Positions 25,679 to 34,251 of a DNA stretch of 64,000 nucleotides are shown here, in pieces. Below the pieces are notes generated by a model. The model worked only from the letters and a program-made list of their open reading frames with translations. It searched no databases and was not told the DNA's origin. The stretch is from JTS-RE37 sp041743425 (GTDB lineage: Bacteria; Bacteroidota; Bacteroidia; Flavobacteriales; Flavobacteriaceae), in assembly GCA_041743425.1 (NCBI GenBank), contig JBGTMS010000041.1, positions 1-64,000 on the forward strand, read 5' to 3'. Position 1 is the stretch's first letter. Every line of letters begins with the position of its first letter. A program made the position numbers and the translations under genes.

Positions 25679-26323
25679 ATGACAGATGAATTGGAATTGC
25701 TTAAGAGAGACTGGAAGAAAAAGGAAGGAAACATCCCTAAACTGTCATATCAGGAAATATATACCATGATATGGAAAAGGTCTTCTACTATTGTAAAGTG
25801 GATTTTTTATATCAGCATCCTTGAATTTATTTTCTGGGCTGCGATTAACCTGATATCCTATAACAGGGAAAGTTCTCATTTAGAAGAAACGCTTGGAATA
25901 TCTGAGGTGACCACCGTACTCACCATTGTAAATTACGGAGTCCTAATTTTTTTTATATACCTTTTTTACCGGAACTACCGGCGTATTTCCTATACAGAAT
26001 CTTCTGCAAAACTGATGAAAACCATTTTGGATGTGAAAAGGACGGTGACTCAGTATGTATGGTTCAATATAGCCATTTTCACCATCTCCTTCCTCCTGCT
26101 CCTGTTCGCTTTTCTTAAAAACGGTGAGGAAGGCAGGAAAATCCTGGAGGCTGCTTCCGAGGCAGGGAACGAAACTTTGTTCTGGATATTATTTTCCGGA
26201 ATCTGCCTTGTGGTGATCTCTGCGGTTCTTGGCCTCATTTGGTTATTTTATAAGGTGATCTACGGGATTTTTCTCCGAAGGCTCCGAAATAATTATAATG
26301 AGTTGAGACAGTTGGAGCTATAA
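25679..26323 (+). CDS. Four-helix membrane protein paired with the ECF sigma factor
   Basis: A 214-residue protein with an N-terminal cytoplasmic segment (LELLKRDWKKKEG, about 1-35) and four predicted transmembrane helices at about 37-58, 78-99, 122-142 and 162-190. No zinc-binding anti-sigma HxxxCxxC motif is present. Its gene follows the sigma factor after 3 bp, so translation is probably coupled and a role as membrane-held regulator of the sigma factor is plausible. This is inference from context; the family is common in Flavobacteriia beside ECF sigma factors. Confidence 0.8.
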   Translation: MTDELELLKRDWKKKEGNIPKLSYQEIYTMIWKRSSTIVKWIFYISILEFIFWAAINLISYNRESSHLEETLGISEVTTVLTIVNYGVLIFFIYLFYRNYRRISYTESSAKLMKTILDVKRTVTQYVWFNIAIFTISFLLLLFAFLKNGEEGRKILEAASEAGNETLFWILFSGICLVVISAVLGLIWLFYKVIYGIFLRRLRNNYNELRQLEL

Positions 26324-26346
26324 TCCATACTGGAATCCATTTGAAT

Positions 26347-27168
26347 TCAGGATAATTTTTCCTGCTTATTCCGCCATTTCCGGAGTTTATTCTCCTCTTC
26401 CAATGCCAGAAGTTCTTCCCTGGGAATGACTTTAAGGAAAGATGGATGCTGTTCAATAGCATATTCAAGTTTTTCAATAATAGAATCCACAGATTCATTC
26501 TCATAATCTATCTGAAGGGGTTCCTTGATAATCATGTGCTGTAAAATGCCTTTCTTTTTTACACGCAAACCCTTCTTGTCAAAAGAGCGCCGAAAGCCAT
26601 CGATTACCACAGGTACCACCACCGGTCGATACTTACGGATGATATGGGCAGTACCCTTACGCAAGGGTTTCCATGGAGTGGTAGTTCCCTGAGGGAAGGT
26701 AATTACCCATCCGTCCCTCAGGGCAGTCCCTATATTTGAAATATCGCTCATTTTCACCTGTCTGTTGACATCCTTCCCTTCGGCACGCCAGGTACGTTCA
26801 ATACTGATAGATCCGACATAGGCGAGAATCTTGGTCAAGATACTTTTCTTCATCGTCTCTGCCGCAGCTATATAATACACGTTCAATTTGGGCTGCCACA
26901 GGTAACCAATATTTTTAATATTGTTGTCACGTCCTTTAAGGCTGGCATTAAATACATGGAACATGGCCACCACATCGGCAAAGTAAGTCTGGTGGTTGCT
27001 TACAAACAGTACATTGTTTGGCGGTAACTCACGGATCACCTGCGATCCTTCTATTTCCAGCGTATTGAATCCCTTGTAGCGTTGATGCGTAATGATTCCC
27101 AAAATGCGGATCAGCCATTTTTTTAAGAACAGAATATGTCCGAAGGGATTTTCCTTGAATAAAGCCAT
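26347..27168 (-). CDS. PlsC-type lysophospholipid acyltransferase with altered HX5D motif
   Basis: A 273-residue protein of the 1-acylglycerol-3-phosphate acyltransferase superfamily. The catalytic His59 and Asp65 lie in VSNHQTYFADVVAMF and are separated by five residues, not four as in the canonical NHX4D. Block III is FPQGTTTPWKPLRKGTAH instead of the usual FPEGTRS, and block IV is RPVVVPVVIDGFRR. There is a weak hydrophobic segment near the N-terminus and basic residues for membrane binding. It may acylate a lipid other than lysophosphatidate. A perfect -7 box ends 6 bp before its ATG. Confidence 0.82.
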   Translation of the reverse strand: MALFKENPFGHILFLKKWLIRILGIITHQRYKGFNTLEIEGSQVIRELPPNNVLFVSNHQTYFADVVAMFHVFNASLKGRDNNIKNIGYLWQPKLNVYYIAAAETMKKSILTKILAYVGSISIERTWRAEGKDVNRQVKMSDISNIGTALRDGWVITFPQGTTTPWKPLRKGTAHIIRKYRPVVVPVVIDGFRRSFDKKGLRVKKKGILQHMIIKEPLQIDYENESVDSIIEKLEYAIEQHPSFLKVIPREELLALEEENKLRKWRNKQEKLS

Positions 27169-27174
27169 AGATTA

Positions 27175-27182
27175 CAAATCTA
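27175..27182 (-). promoter_or_regulatory. -7 box directly before the PlsC-type gene
   Basis: TAGATTTG on the minus strand, exact consensus, 6 bp before the ATG at 27168. Transcription would start at or next to the start codon. Confidence 0.45.
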
Positions 27183-27193
27183 CGAAATATGCC

Positions 27194-27832
27194 TTATAAC
27201 ACCTGTTTAAACAAATCCCGAATCTCGTTAAGCACCATCCCCGTAGCTCCCCAGACATAATGACCCCCCAAATAAAACGCAGGTACTTCAATATTCCTGG
27301 CGTAGGAAGTCGTCAATTCCCGCGATACGAGATTGGCTTCATCCATCACCTCTTCGAAAGAAGTTTCAAGAAGCGACTCAATTTCGGTTTCCTGAATGAC
27401 AAAGGGTGGGGCTTTAAAAGTTAGTCCGATAAATGGCTGGACTTCATAGTTACTCGGAGGGATATAGAGACTGCTCATAGACCTGACAACTTCTATGCGG
27501 TCCGGCACAATGCCAACTTCTTCATGGGTTTCACGCAGGGCGGTGGCAAGTATATCCCTATCCGAAAGTTCGGCGCCGCCCCCGGGAAATCCGATTTGCC
27601 CTGAATGAACCCCGTCATAGGTCTTCCGTTGTATGAGTAAAAGACAGGCTTCTCCTTTCCTTGGATAGAAAAGGGCCATGACACCCGCTTTTTTGGGAAT
27701 TAGACCACTGCCTATCCCGGTCTTCAGTTCCCTGATACGTAATTCCGGAGCCATTTTATAGTGTGAAGCAGTGCCAGGTAGTGGCAGATTTTTTATTTTT
27801 ACTGCCAGTTCAGAAAAACGTTCAAAGTCCAT
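27194..27832 (-). CDS. NUDIX hydrolase, CoA pyrophosphatase type
   Basis: A 212-residue NUDIX protein of the NudL/CoA-diphosphatase group. The Nudix box reads GGGAELSDRDILATALREThEEVG-like (GX5EX7REXXEEXG pattern, about residues 95-118), preceded by LLIQRKTYDGVHSGQIGFPGG; the N-terminal MAPELRIRELK is typical of the group. The start MDFERFSELA at 27832 is chosen because it matches family N-termini; a longer frame reaches back to 28018 but runs through the divergent cyclophilin gene. Its start codon overlaps that gene's start in the tetramer CATG at 27830-27833. Likely function: removal of unwanted CoA derivatives or dinucleotides in the cytoplasm. Confidence 0.88.
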   Translation of the reverse strand: MDFERFSELAVKIKNLPLPGTASHYKMAPELRIRELKTGIGSGLIPKKAGVMALFYPRKGEACLLLIQRKTYDGVHSGQIGFPGGGAELSDRDILATALRETHEEVGIVPDRIEVVRSMSSLYIPPSNYEVQPFIGLTFKAPPFVIQETEIESLLETSFEEVMDEANLVSRELTTSYARNIEVPAFYLGGHYVWGATGMVLNEIRDLFKQVL

Positions 27833-28544
27833 GTTGCAATATCGTGTCGCCCGTAGTACAATGATACTATTATTTTTTCTAGCTGCCTGCAAAGGAAAGC
27901 CCGATCCAAAAGCATCCCAGAGACCAACGGAGGTGGCATTTCCGGTATCGGATTCTTTAGATTCAACTGCATTGGCGTCAAAGGAAAAGAAATTTGAACT
28001 AACCGAAGAGAATGCCATAGATTTTTTCTTTGACTATCAGAAGGAGTTAAAGGACAATAAGGTGAGAATGACCACAAACCTGGGCAGCTTTACCGTTCAA
28101 CTCTATGACAATGTTCCCTATCACAAGGCCAATTTCGTATATCTTGCACGCAAGGGCTATTTTGACAATACAATGTTTCATCGTGTAGTTAAGGATTTTA
28201 TTATTCAGGGCGGGAATTCCGACAACAAGGAAACATCGGACAAACGCGGGGTTATCGGCCGCTATCTCCTGCCACCGGACACCCGTAAAGGACACAGGCA
28301 TGACCGTGGTACCCTGTCCATGCCCAGCAGTGAAATTGATAATCCTCATATGCTGGCCTCTCCTTTTGAGTTTTTTATAGTGGTTACTGATCCCGGAGCC
28401 TACCACCTTGATGGGGATTATACCCCTTTCGGAAAAGTCATAGAGGGTATGGAAGTGGTGGATAAAATCAATTCGCAACCCGTAGATGAAGGGGATTGGC
28501 CCTCCGAAAATATTTACATCCAGAAGGCAGAAGTCCTTCATTAA
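27831..28544 (+). CDS. Cyclophilin-type peptidyl-prolyl isomerase lipoprotein
   Basis: A 237-residue exported prolyl isomerase. The start ATG at 27831 gives MLQYRVARSTMILLFFLAAC, a signal peptide with lipobox LAAC; the ATG at 27861 would leave too short a signal without positive charge. The cyclophilin domain covers about 70-237: MTTNLGSFTVQLYDNVPYH, MFHRVVKDFIIQGGN, and DPGAYHLDGDYTPFGKVIEGMEV. It probably assists folding of periplasmic or outer-membrane proteins. It is divergent from the NUDIX gene with overlapping start codons, so each promoter must lie inside the other gene. Confidence 0.92.
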   Translation: MLQYRVARSTMILLFFLAACKGKPDPKASQRPTEVAFPVSDSLDSTALASKEKKFELTEENAIDFFFDYQKELKDNKVRMTTNLGSFTVQLYDNVPYHKANFVYLARKGYFDNTMFHRVVKDFIIQGGNSDNKETSDKRGVIGRYLLPPDTRKGHRHDRGTLSMPSSEIDNPHMLASPFEFFIVVTDPGAYHLDGDYTPFGKVIEGMEVVDKINSQPVDEGDWPSENIYIQKAEVLH

Positions 28545-28559
28545 GATTAGATTTTCACA

Positions 28560-28586
28560 TCCCGAGACTTCAAGGATCGGGAAGTC
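28560..28586 (+). terminator. Hairpin after the cyclophilin gene, weak terminator
   Basis: TCCCGA at 28560-28565 pairs with TCGGGA at 28577-28582, and GACTTC at 28566-28571 pairs with GAAGTC at 28581-28586. The two stems interleave and compete over two bases. There is no T run, so termination is uncertain. Confidence 0.3.
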
Positions 28587-28619
28587 GATAAATACAATTT
28601 AACCCGTCAGACAGCAAGA

Positions 28620-29015
28620 ATGAAAATAGCCATAAAACTGATTTTGTTGATTGATGACGATGCAGCTGCCAACTTCCTGCACAGGTCCATTTTGTCCAAG
28701 GTATGTCCTGCAGCAACGGTGGTGACTTCAGAAAATGGAGCCACGGCCCTAGAATATCTTGAAGCGCTGAAGCGCGGGGAAGACGCGTTGCCTGAACTCA
28801 TATTATTGGATATCAACATGCCGGTTATGAACGGCTGGGCATTTTTGGAAAACTATGGGCGTCAGGAAGTGAGTTCATCCGGCACCGAATTGTATCTGAT
28901 GCTCACCACACCCCTCACAGAAACGGATCAGGCCCGGGCTTCCTCCTATAAGGTGATAACAGGATTTATAAAAAAACCGCTGTCGATAGCAACGGCGGTT
29001 GAAAAATTTTCATAG
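28620..29015 (+). CDS. Single-domain response regulator
   Basis: A 131-residue CheY-like receiver without output domain. Acidic pocket IDDD near the N-terminus, phospho-accepting Asp in ELILLDINMPVMNGWAF, the switch Thr in LMLTTPL and the conserved Lys in GFIKKPLS are all present. Single-domain receivers relay phosphate in phosphorelays or bind partner proteins. No histidine kinase lies nearby, so its partner must be elsewhere. No signal peptide; cytoplasmic. Confidence 0.93.
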   Translation: MKIAIKLILLIDDDAAANFLHRSILSKVCPAATVVTSENGATALEYLEALKRGEDALPELILLDINMPVMNGWAFLENYGRQEVSSSGTELYLMLTTPLTETDQARASSYKVITGFIKKPLSIATAVEKFS

Positions 29016-29144
29016 GTAGCGGGCTGCCGGAAAAATGTCAGGGTGCCGACCAGACTGCCGGCCTCACCTCCTAACATTTGTAAACTCTGGTAATGACTGT
29101 TTATATAGAGGTCATATAAAATAAAAATCGAGAGCGTCCCTGTA

Positions 29145-29174
29145 TTTGATTCACTTGAAAATTGAGTATCTTCC
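29145..29174 (+). promoter_or_regulatory. Promoter before the M20 hydrolase gene
   Basis: TTTG at 29145-29148, 18 bp spacer, TATCTTCC at 29167-29174, 15 bp before the ATG. The same GTATCTTCCT word occurs before the M28 peptidase gene at 31964-31973. Confidence 0.5.
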
Positions 29175-29189
29175 TTAATAAATACCGGT

Positions 29190-30476
29190 ATGACCCTGCA
29201 TCCCCTGTTTTTTCTCACAACACTCCTGCCCTTTCTGGTTGTTTCCCAACCTGAGGTGAACCAGGAAAGGCTGCAGAGCACTATAACAGAACTGTCTACC
29301 TTCGGAAAGGATGCTTCAGGAAATCCCAACCGGGTGGCCTTCAGTGATGGAGATATTGAGGCAAGAAATTATGTTATAAAACTGATGGAAGAAGCAGGAC
29401 TTGAGGTCGGTATTGATTTTGCAGGCAATATCCGCGGCAGGAGGGCAGGCAAATCCGCTTCCAAAAAACCGATCACCTTTGGCTCCCATATAGATATGGT
29501 CCCGCAGGGAGGCAATTATGACGGCTGTGTTGGATCTATGGGAGCCATTGAAGTCGTTATGACGCTTCAGGAAAAAAAGTTGATCACAGAACACCCGCTT
29601 GAAGTACTTATTTTTTCCAATGAAGAAGGGGGTTTGCTAGGCAGTAGAGCTGTTTCCGGGGTACTCGGCAAGGAGGCCCTACAAGTTGTCAACAGTACAG
29701 GGTTCACGATGGAAGAAGGCCTGAAGCGTATTGGAGGAAATCCGGATAAAATCGGAGAGGTAGCTTTGAACTCCGGAAATATTGCTGCCTTTCTTGAACT
29801 TCATATCGAACAGGGTGGTATTCTGGAAAAGGAAACGGTCGCCATTGGGATCGTCGAAGGGATTGTCGGCATCAAGTGGTGGGACGTGGAAATCACCGGC
29901 TTTGCAAACCATGCAGGAACAACCCCTATGGATGCCAGGCAGGATGCTTTGCTGGCGGCGGCAAAATTCATCGTTGCCGTGAATGAAGTAATTACAGGAG
30001 TTGAAGGCAAGCAGGTGGGTACCGTAGGCCGGATCAATGCATCACCAGGGGCGCCAAATGTCATTCCGGGTACCGTGAAGTTAAGTCTTGAAATCAGGGA
30101 CCTGTCTTCGGAGAAAATAGAAATGCTATATGCCGCTATACAAATAGCGGCTGAGAAGATTGCTTTGACTTCGAATACTCAGATTCATTTTACCCCTGTC
30201 GATGCGAATTCAAAACCTGCCCTCACGGATCCGGGCATTCAGGCCAGCATTGCAGAAGCTGCAACAAATCTTGGTCTGTCATTTAAAAAAATGCAAAGCG
30301 GGGCAGGGCATGACGCGCAGGATATGGCCCTTATCACCCCCTCCGGAATGATCTTTGTTCCGAGTAAAGGCGGCATCAGCCATTCCCCTAAAGAATATAC
30401 CAGCCCGGAGGATATGGCCAATGGTGCGAATGTGCTGTTACAGACCATTCTGATTCTGGATAAAACATTGAAATAA
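29190..30476 (+). CDS. Exported M20 Zn-hydrolase, N-carbamoyl-amino-acid/allantoate amidohydrolase type
   Basis: A 428-residue metallohydrolase of the AllC/HyuC/AmaB branch of peptidase family M20. A signal peptide (MTLHPLFFLTTLLPFLVVSQ) sends it to the periplasm, which is unusual as most relatives are cytoplasmic. Metal and catalytic motifs: FGSHIDMVPQGGNYDGCVG, FSNEEGGLLGSRAVSG, ELHIEQGGILEKE, and SGAGHDAQDMALI near the C-terminus; the dimerisation domain (about 210-330) has the usual FANHAGTTPMDARQDAL. Predicted to cleave carbamoyl or related amide groups from amino acids. It follows the response regulator and leads into the exported-enzyme run. Confidence 0.9.
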   Translation: MTLHPLFFLTTLLPFLVVSQPEVNQERLQSTITELSTFGKDASGNPNRVAFSDGDIEARNYVIKLMEEAGLEVGIDFAGNIRGRRAGKSASKKPITFGSHIDMVPQGGNYDGCVGSMGAIEVVMTLQEKKLITEHPLEVLIFSNEEGGLLGSRAVSGVLGKEALQVVNSTGFTMEEGLKRIGGNPDKIGEVALNSGNIAAFLELHIEQGGILEKETVAIGIVEGIVGIKWWDVEITGFANHAGTTPMDARQDALLAAAKFIVAVNEVITGVEGKQVGTVGRINASPGAPNVIPGTVKLSLEIRDLSSEKIEMLYAAIQIAAEKIALTSNTQIHFTPVDANSKPALTDPGIQASIAEAATNLGLSFKKMQSGAGHDAQDMALITPSGMIFVPSKGGISHSPKEYTSPEDMANGANVLLQTILILDKTLK

Positions 30477-30547
30477 AATTAGAAACTTATATCCTGAGTT
30501 ACGTCCGGGACAAAAGAATATTAGAATTAGATAAATACTCACGTCGT

Positions 30548-31933
30548 ATGCTTCGATTTTACATCCTACTTTGCCTCATGCTTATGACCGGCCCGGGCCA
30601 TGCACAAAAGCTTAGGGTAAGCGAGAACAACCGCTTTCTGGTACAGGAAGACGGTCAGCCTTTTTTCTGGGCGGGGGATACTGCCTGGGAATTATTTCAC
30701 CGCTGCACCCGGGAAGATGCCATCTACTATCTTTCTGAGAGAGCCCGACAGGGATTTAACGTCATACAGGCAGTGGCTCTGGCGGAGATGGACGGTCTCA
30801 ATGAACCGAATTCTTATGGGGTCAGACCGCTGCTCGAGAATGATCCCGGTCGTCCCAATGAAGTATATTTTGAGCATGTGGATTATATCATCAATGCAGC
30901 CGATTCTCTTGGAATGTATATCGCCCTGTTGCCCACCTGGGGCGATAAGGTAAACAAAAGCACCTGGGGGAAGGGTCCGGAAATATTTTCTCCTGCGACT
31001 GCCTCGGAATTTGGAAAATGGATTGGAGAAAGATACAGGGAATATGACAATATCATCTGGATCATCGGCGGCGATCGCAATCCCAGGGAAGGATCCTCAG
31101 ATATTGAAACATGGAATGCGATGGCAGAAGCGATTGCAAAAGCCACCGGAGGCTATGATGCATCACTCATGAGCTTTCACCCTCAGCCAAAAGAGCCGGG
31201 AGGATCTTCGACCTGGTTCCATCGCGAACCCTGGCTCGATTTTAATATGCATCAGACAGGGCATTGCCCCGACCGTGGAACCCATACCCACATCACACAT
31301 GATTACCAATTGTCCCCCGTCAAGCCGGTCATGGACGGCGAACCGCTTTATGAAGACCATCCAAACTGCTTTAATGCCGAAGATCTTGGATACAGTATTC
31401 CCGAAAATATCAGGCGCATCATGTACTGGAATGTCTTTGCCGGTGCCTTCGGACAAACTTACGGTTGCCATGATGTATGGCAGATGTATGATGTGGAACG
31501 CGAACCTGTTAACGGACCACTGCGACCATGGAAGCAGGCACTTGATCTGCCCATGGCCCGGCAGTTAAAACATCTAAAGAATCTTATGCTGTCACGCCCG
31601 TTTTTAACCAGAATTCCTGATCAGGCCATGGTTGTAGATCAACATCAGGACTGGAAGGATCATGTGATCGCCACCAGAGATGAAAATGGGAGTTATGCCA
31701 TGATTTACTTTCCGACCGGAAAGGAAACACAACTCGACCTTTCAAATATTGATGGCGCCTACCTGAAAGGTTACTGGTACGATCCAAGAACCGGAAATTC
31801 CTTTCCTGCATCGCTGGGAAAGTCAGCCATTTCCAGGATCAGCCCACCCACAAGCGGACAGGGCCAGGATTGGGTACTTGTGGTGGATACTACCAGCAGT
31901 ACTTTTACAGTCCCGGGAGTAATTACAGATTAG
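30548..31933 (+). CDS. GH140-type (DUF4038) secreted glycosidase
   Basis: A 461-residue exported protein with signal peptide (MLRFYILLCLMLMTGPGHAQ), a DUF4038 TIM-barrel (about 22-360) and a C-terminal beta domain of the putative collagen-binding type (about 375-455). Characteristic segments are FFWAGDTAWELFHRCTRED, IIGGDRNPREG with Asp176 and VMDGEPLYEDHP with Glu265, which by family comparison are candidate catalytic residues. The one characterised activity I know for GH140 is apiosidase acting on pectin rhamnogalacturonan II, but many DUF4038 proteins have untested substrates. No SusC/SusD pair is nearby, so this is not a classical polysaccharide utilisation locus. Confidence 0.88.
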   Translation: MLRFYILLCLMLMTGPGHAQKLRVSENNRFLVQEDGQPFFWAGDTAWELFHRCTREDAIYYLSERARQGFNVIQAVALAEMDGLNEPNSYGVRPLLENDPGRPNEVYFEHVDYIINAADSLGMYIALLPTWGDKVNKSTWGKGPEIFSPATASEFGKWIGERYREYDNIIWIIGGDRNPREGSSDIETWNAMAEAIAKATGGYDASLMSFHPQPKEPGGSSTWFHREPWLDFNMHQTGHCPDRGTHTHITHDYQLSPVKPVMDGEPLYEDHPNCFNAEDLGYSIPENIRRIMYWNVFAGAFGQTYGCHDVWQMYDVEREPVNGPLRPWKQALDLPMARQLKHLKNLMLSRPFLTRIPDQAMVVDQHQDWKDHVIATRDENGSYAMIYFPTGKETQLDLSNIDGAYLKGYWYDPRTGNSFPASLGKSAISRISPPTSGQGQDWVLVVDTTSSTFTVPGVITD

Positions 31934-31991
31934 CACGCTCCTTTATAAGTTTAAAAAAATAAAGTATCTTCCTCCGTAAAATATACACTCA

Positions 31992-34187
31992 ATGAAGCTA
32001 TTTACGATCCTCTTCCTTACAACCCTATGCACTCAATTCCTTAACAGCCAAACCATCTTAGGTTTTCAAAAAGAAAGTGCCGCCAAAGAACTGGCAAGGG
32101 AAACGGCATTTCAGGATCAGTTATCTGCGGTAAACATGGACCGATGGATGAAAAAAATGGCGGCTGAACCGCATTGGGTTGGCACCGAATTCGGCCGGAA
32201 AAATGCCGAATGGATGCTGGCACAATTCAAATCGTGGGGCTATGAAGCCAGAATAGATACATACGATGTGCTCTTCCCTTACCCTACCGAGCGCGTTTTG
32301 GAATTGACAGCCCCCACAGTTTATAAGGCCAAATTGACAGCCGTTCCTGTGGAAGGAGATCCATATACGGAACAGGGTGACGCCCTGCTGCCAAGCTACA
32401 ATGCCTTCTCTACCGACGGGGATGTGGAAGCTGAACTTGTATTCGTTAATTATGGCATTCCCGCGGACTACGAAGAGCTTGAAAAAATGGGGATAGATGT
32501 CAAGGGAAAAATCGTTATCGCAAAATACTACGGTTCCTGGAGAGGAATAAAGCCCAAACTTGCCGCAGAAAAAGGAGCGATCGGGTGCATCATCTATTCT
32601 GATCCAGAAGATGACGGATACGTCCAGGGAAATGTATATCCCAAAGGCGCGTTTAAAAATAAGACCGGCGTGCAACGCGGCTCGGTCATGGACATGCCAT
32701 TGTACCCGGGCGATGTGCTTACACCGGGATACGCAGCCACAAAAGACGCGAAACGTCTGGATCGGAATAATGCTCCTACCATCACTAAAATCCCGGTATT
32801 ACCGATTTCCTATGAAGATGCCCAGCCTTTACTGGAGGCTCTGGAAGGTCAGATGGCCCCGGAGAGCTGGAGGGGCGGCTTGCCGATCAGCTATCACATT
32901 GGACCCGGGCCTGCAAAGGTGCATCTCAAACTTAGTTTCAAATGGGAACTGAAACCTGCCTACAACGTGATTGCCCACCTGAAAGGTACCGATTTTCCGG
33001 AACAGTGGGTTCTCCGGGGCAACCATCACGATGCATGGGTGCACGGTGCATCTGATCCTGTTAGCGGCATGGTGGCCCTGCTGGAAGAGGCCAGGGTTAT
33101 AGGGGAAATGGCCAAAAAAGGTATGGGAAACCGACGTACCCTGGTGTATTGTGCCTGGGATGCGGAAGAACCAGGTCTTATCGGATCAACCGAGTGGGTT
33201 GAGGATCATAAGAAAGAACTGCAGGAAAAAGCGGTTGCCTATATAAACTCAGATAGCAATGGCAGAGGTTTTTTATCTGCAGGAGGTTCACATACCCTTC
33301 AGGCGATGGTGAGTGAAGTTGCAGGGGAAGTAAAAGATCCGCAGACCGGAGTTAGTATAAAGGAAAGAAAAATGGCGCAGGACCTTCTAAGCGGAAAGGA
33401 GGGTACCTTTGAATTAAGTGCCCTGGGCTCCGGTTCAGATTATACCCCTTTCATCCAACATGCCGGCATCCCTTCCCTTAACCTTGGGTTTGGCGGAGAG
33501 GATGAGGGCGGGGAATACCATACGATCTATGACACCTATACACATTATAAAAGGTTCAAGGATCCGGAACTGGCTTATGGGGTGGCGCTGGCGAATACAG
33601 CCGGCAGGATCGTACTGAGGATGGCCAATGCGGATGTATTGCCATTTGAATTTGAACAATGGTACACTACGGTATCAGGTTACCTAGAGGAAATCATGAA
33701 GGCCAGCGGAGAAATGAGGCAGTCGGTGGAGAAGCATAACGGTATGCTTGATAAAAACGCCTTTAAACTGGCAGCCGATCCAACCAAACCATTTACCAAT
33801 CCCGCAAGGAAGGAAGTTGTTCCATATCTCGATTTTTCACCAGTTCAGAATGCGATGGCCGTGCTGAAGAACAATATTGAAACATTGAAAAAGGAGGATT
33901 TTACCAAATGGTCTGACGAGAAATTACGGACATTGAATGGCAAATTGATGAAAATGGAACAGGCGCTGACAGATGAGGGTGGCCTTCCGAGGCGTTCCTG
34001 GTATAAACACCGGATCTACGCCCCCGGATTTTATACAGGTTACGGAGTCAAAACGCTACCCGGGGTACGGGAGGCCATTGAACAAAAGAACTGGAAAGAG
34101 GCCAGGGAAGAAATAGGCAAACTGGCTAAAACACTCGAAGCTTTTAATACCCGGATCACCGAACTTTATGGCATGAAAAGCATCTGA
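31992..34187 (+). CDS. M28 peptidase of the glutamate carboxypeptidase II type
   Basis: A 731-residue exported peptidase with the full architecture of human GCPII/PSMA: signal peptide (to about 20), first half of the protease domain, PA (apical) domain at about 105-280, M28 zinc domain at about 330-560 and a TfR-like dimerisation domain at the end. Zinc and catalytic residues line up: His345 and Asp355 in NHHDAWVHGASDPVSG, Glu392/Glu393 in CAWDAEEPGLIGSTEW (37-residue spacing as in GCPII), Asp in INSDSNGRG and His in GGEYHTIYDTY. It should remove C-terminal acidic residues or short peptides in the periplasm. A TATCTTCC box lies at 31965-31972. Confidence 0.94.
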   Translation: MKLFTILFLTTLCTQFLNSQTILGFQKESAAKELARETAFQDQLSAVNMDRWMKKMAAEPHWVGTEFGRKNAEWMLAQFKSWGYEARIDTYDVLFPYPTERVLELTAPTVYKAKLTAVPVEGDPYTEQGDALLPSYNAFSTDGDVEAELVFVNYGIPADYEELEKMGIDVKGKIVIAKYYGSWRGIKPKLAAEKGAIGCIIYSDPEDDGYVQGNVYPKGAFKNKTGVQRGSVMDMPLYPGDVLTPGYAATKDAKRLDRNNAPTITKIPVLPISYEDAQPLLEALEGQMAPESWRGGLPISYHIGPGPAKVHLKLSFKWELKPAYNVIAHLKGTDFPEQWVLRGNHHDAWVHGASDPVSGMVALLEEARVIGEMAKKGMGNRRTLVYCAWDAEEPGLIGSTEWVEDHKKELQEKAVAYINSDSNGRGFLSAGGSHTLQAMVSEVAGEVKDPQTGVSIKERKMAQDLLSGKEGTFELSALGSGSDYTPFIQHAGIPSLNLGFGGEDEGGEYHTIYDTYTHYKRFKDPELAYGVALANTAGRIVLRMANADVLPFEFEQWYTTVSGYLEEIMKASGEMRQSVEKHNGMLDKNAFKLAADPTKPFTNPARKEVVPYLDFSPVQNAMAVLKNNIETLKKEDFTKWSDEKLRTLNGKLMKMEQALTDEGGLPRRSWYKHRIYAPGFYTGYGVKTLPGVREAIEQKNWKEAREEIGKLAKTLEAFNTRITELYGMKSI

Positions 34188-34251
34188 AATTTAGGATGAG
34201 GGTTCATGGACTGATCAAATTTTCAACCTTAAAAGAACAACTGAGATACTT

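Noticed and set aside
27833..28018. 62-residue N-terminal extension of the NUDIX protein
   Set aside because: Runs antisense through the cyclophilin lipoprotein and does not match family N-termini.
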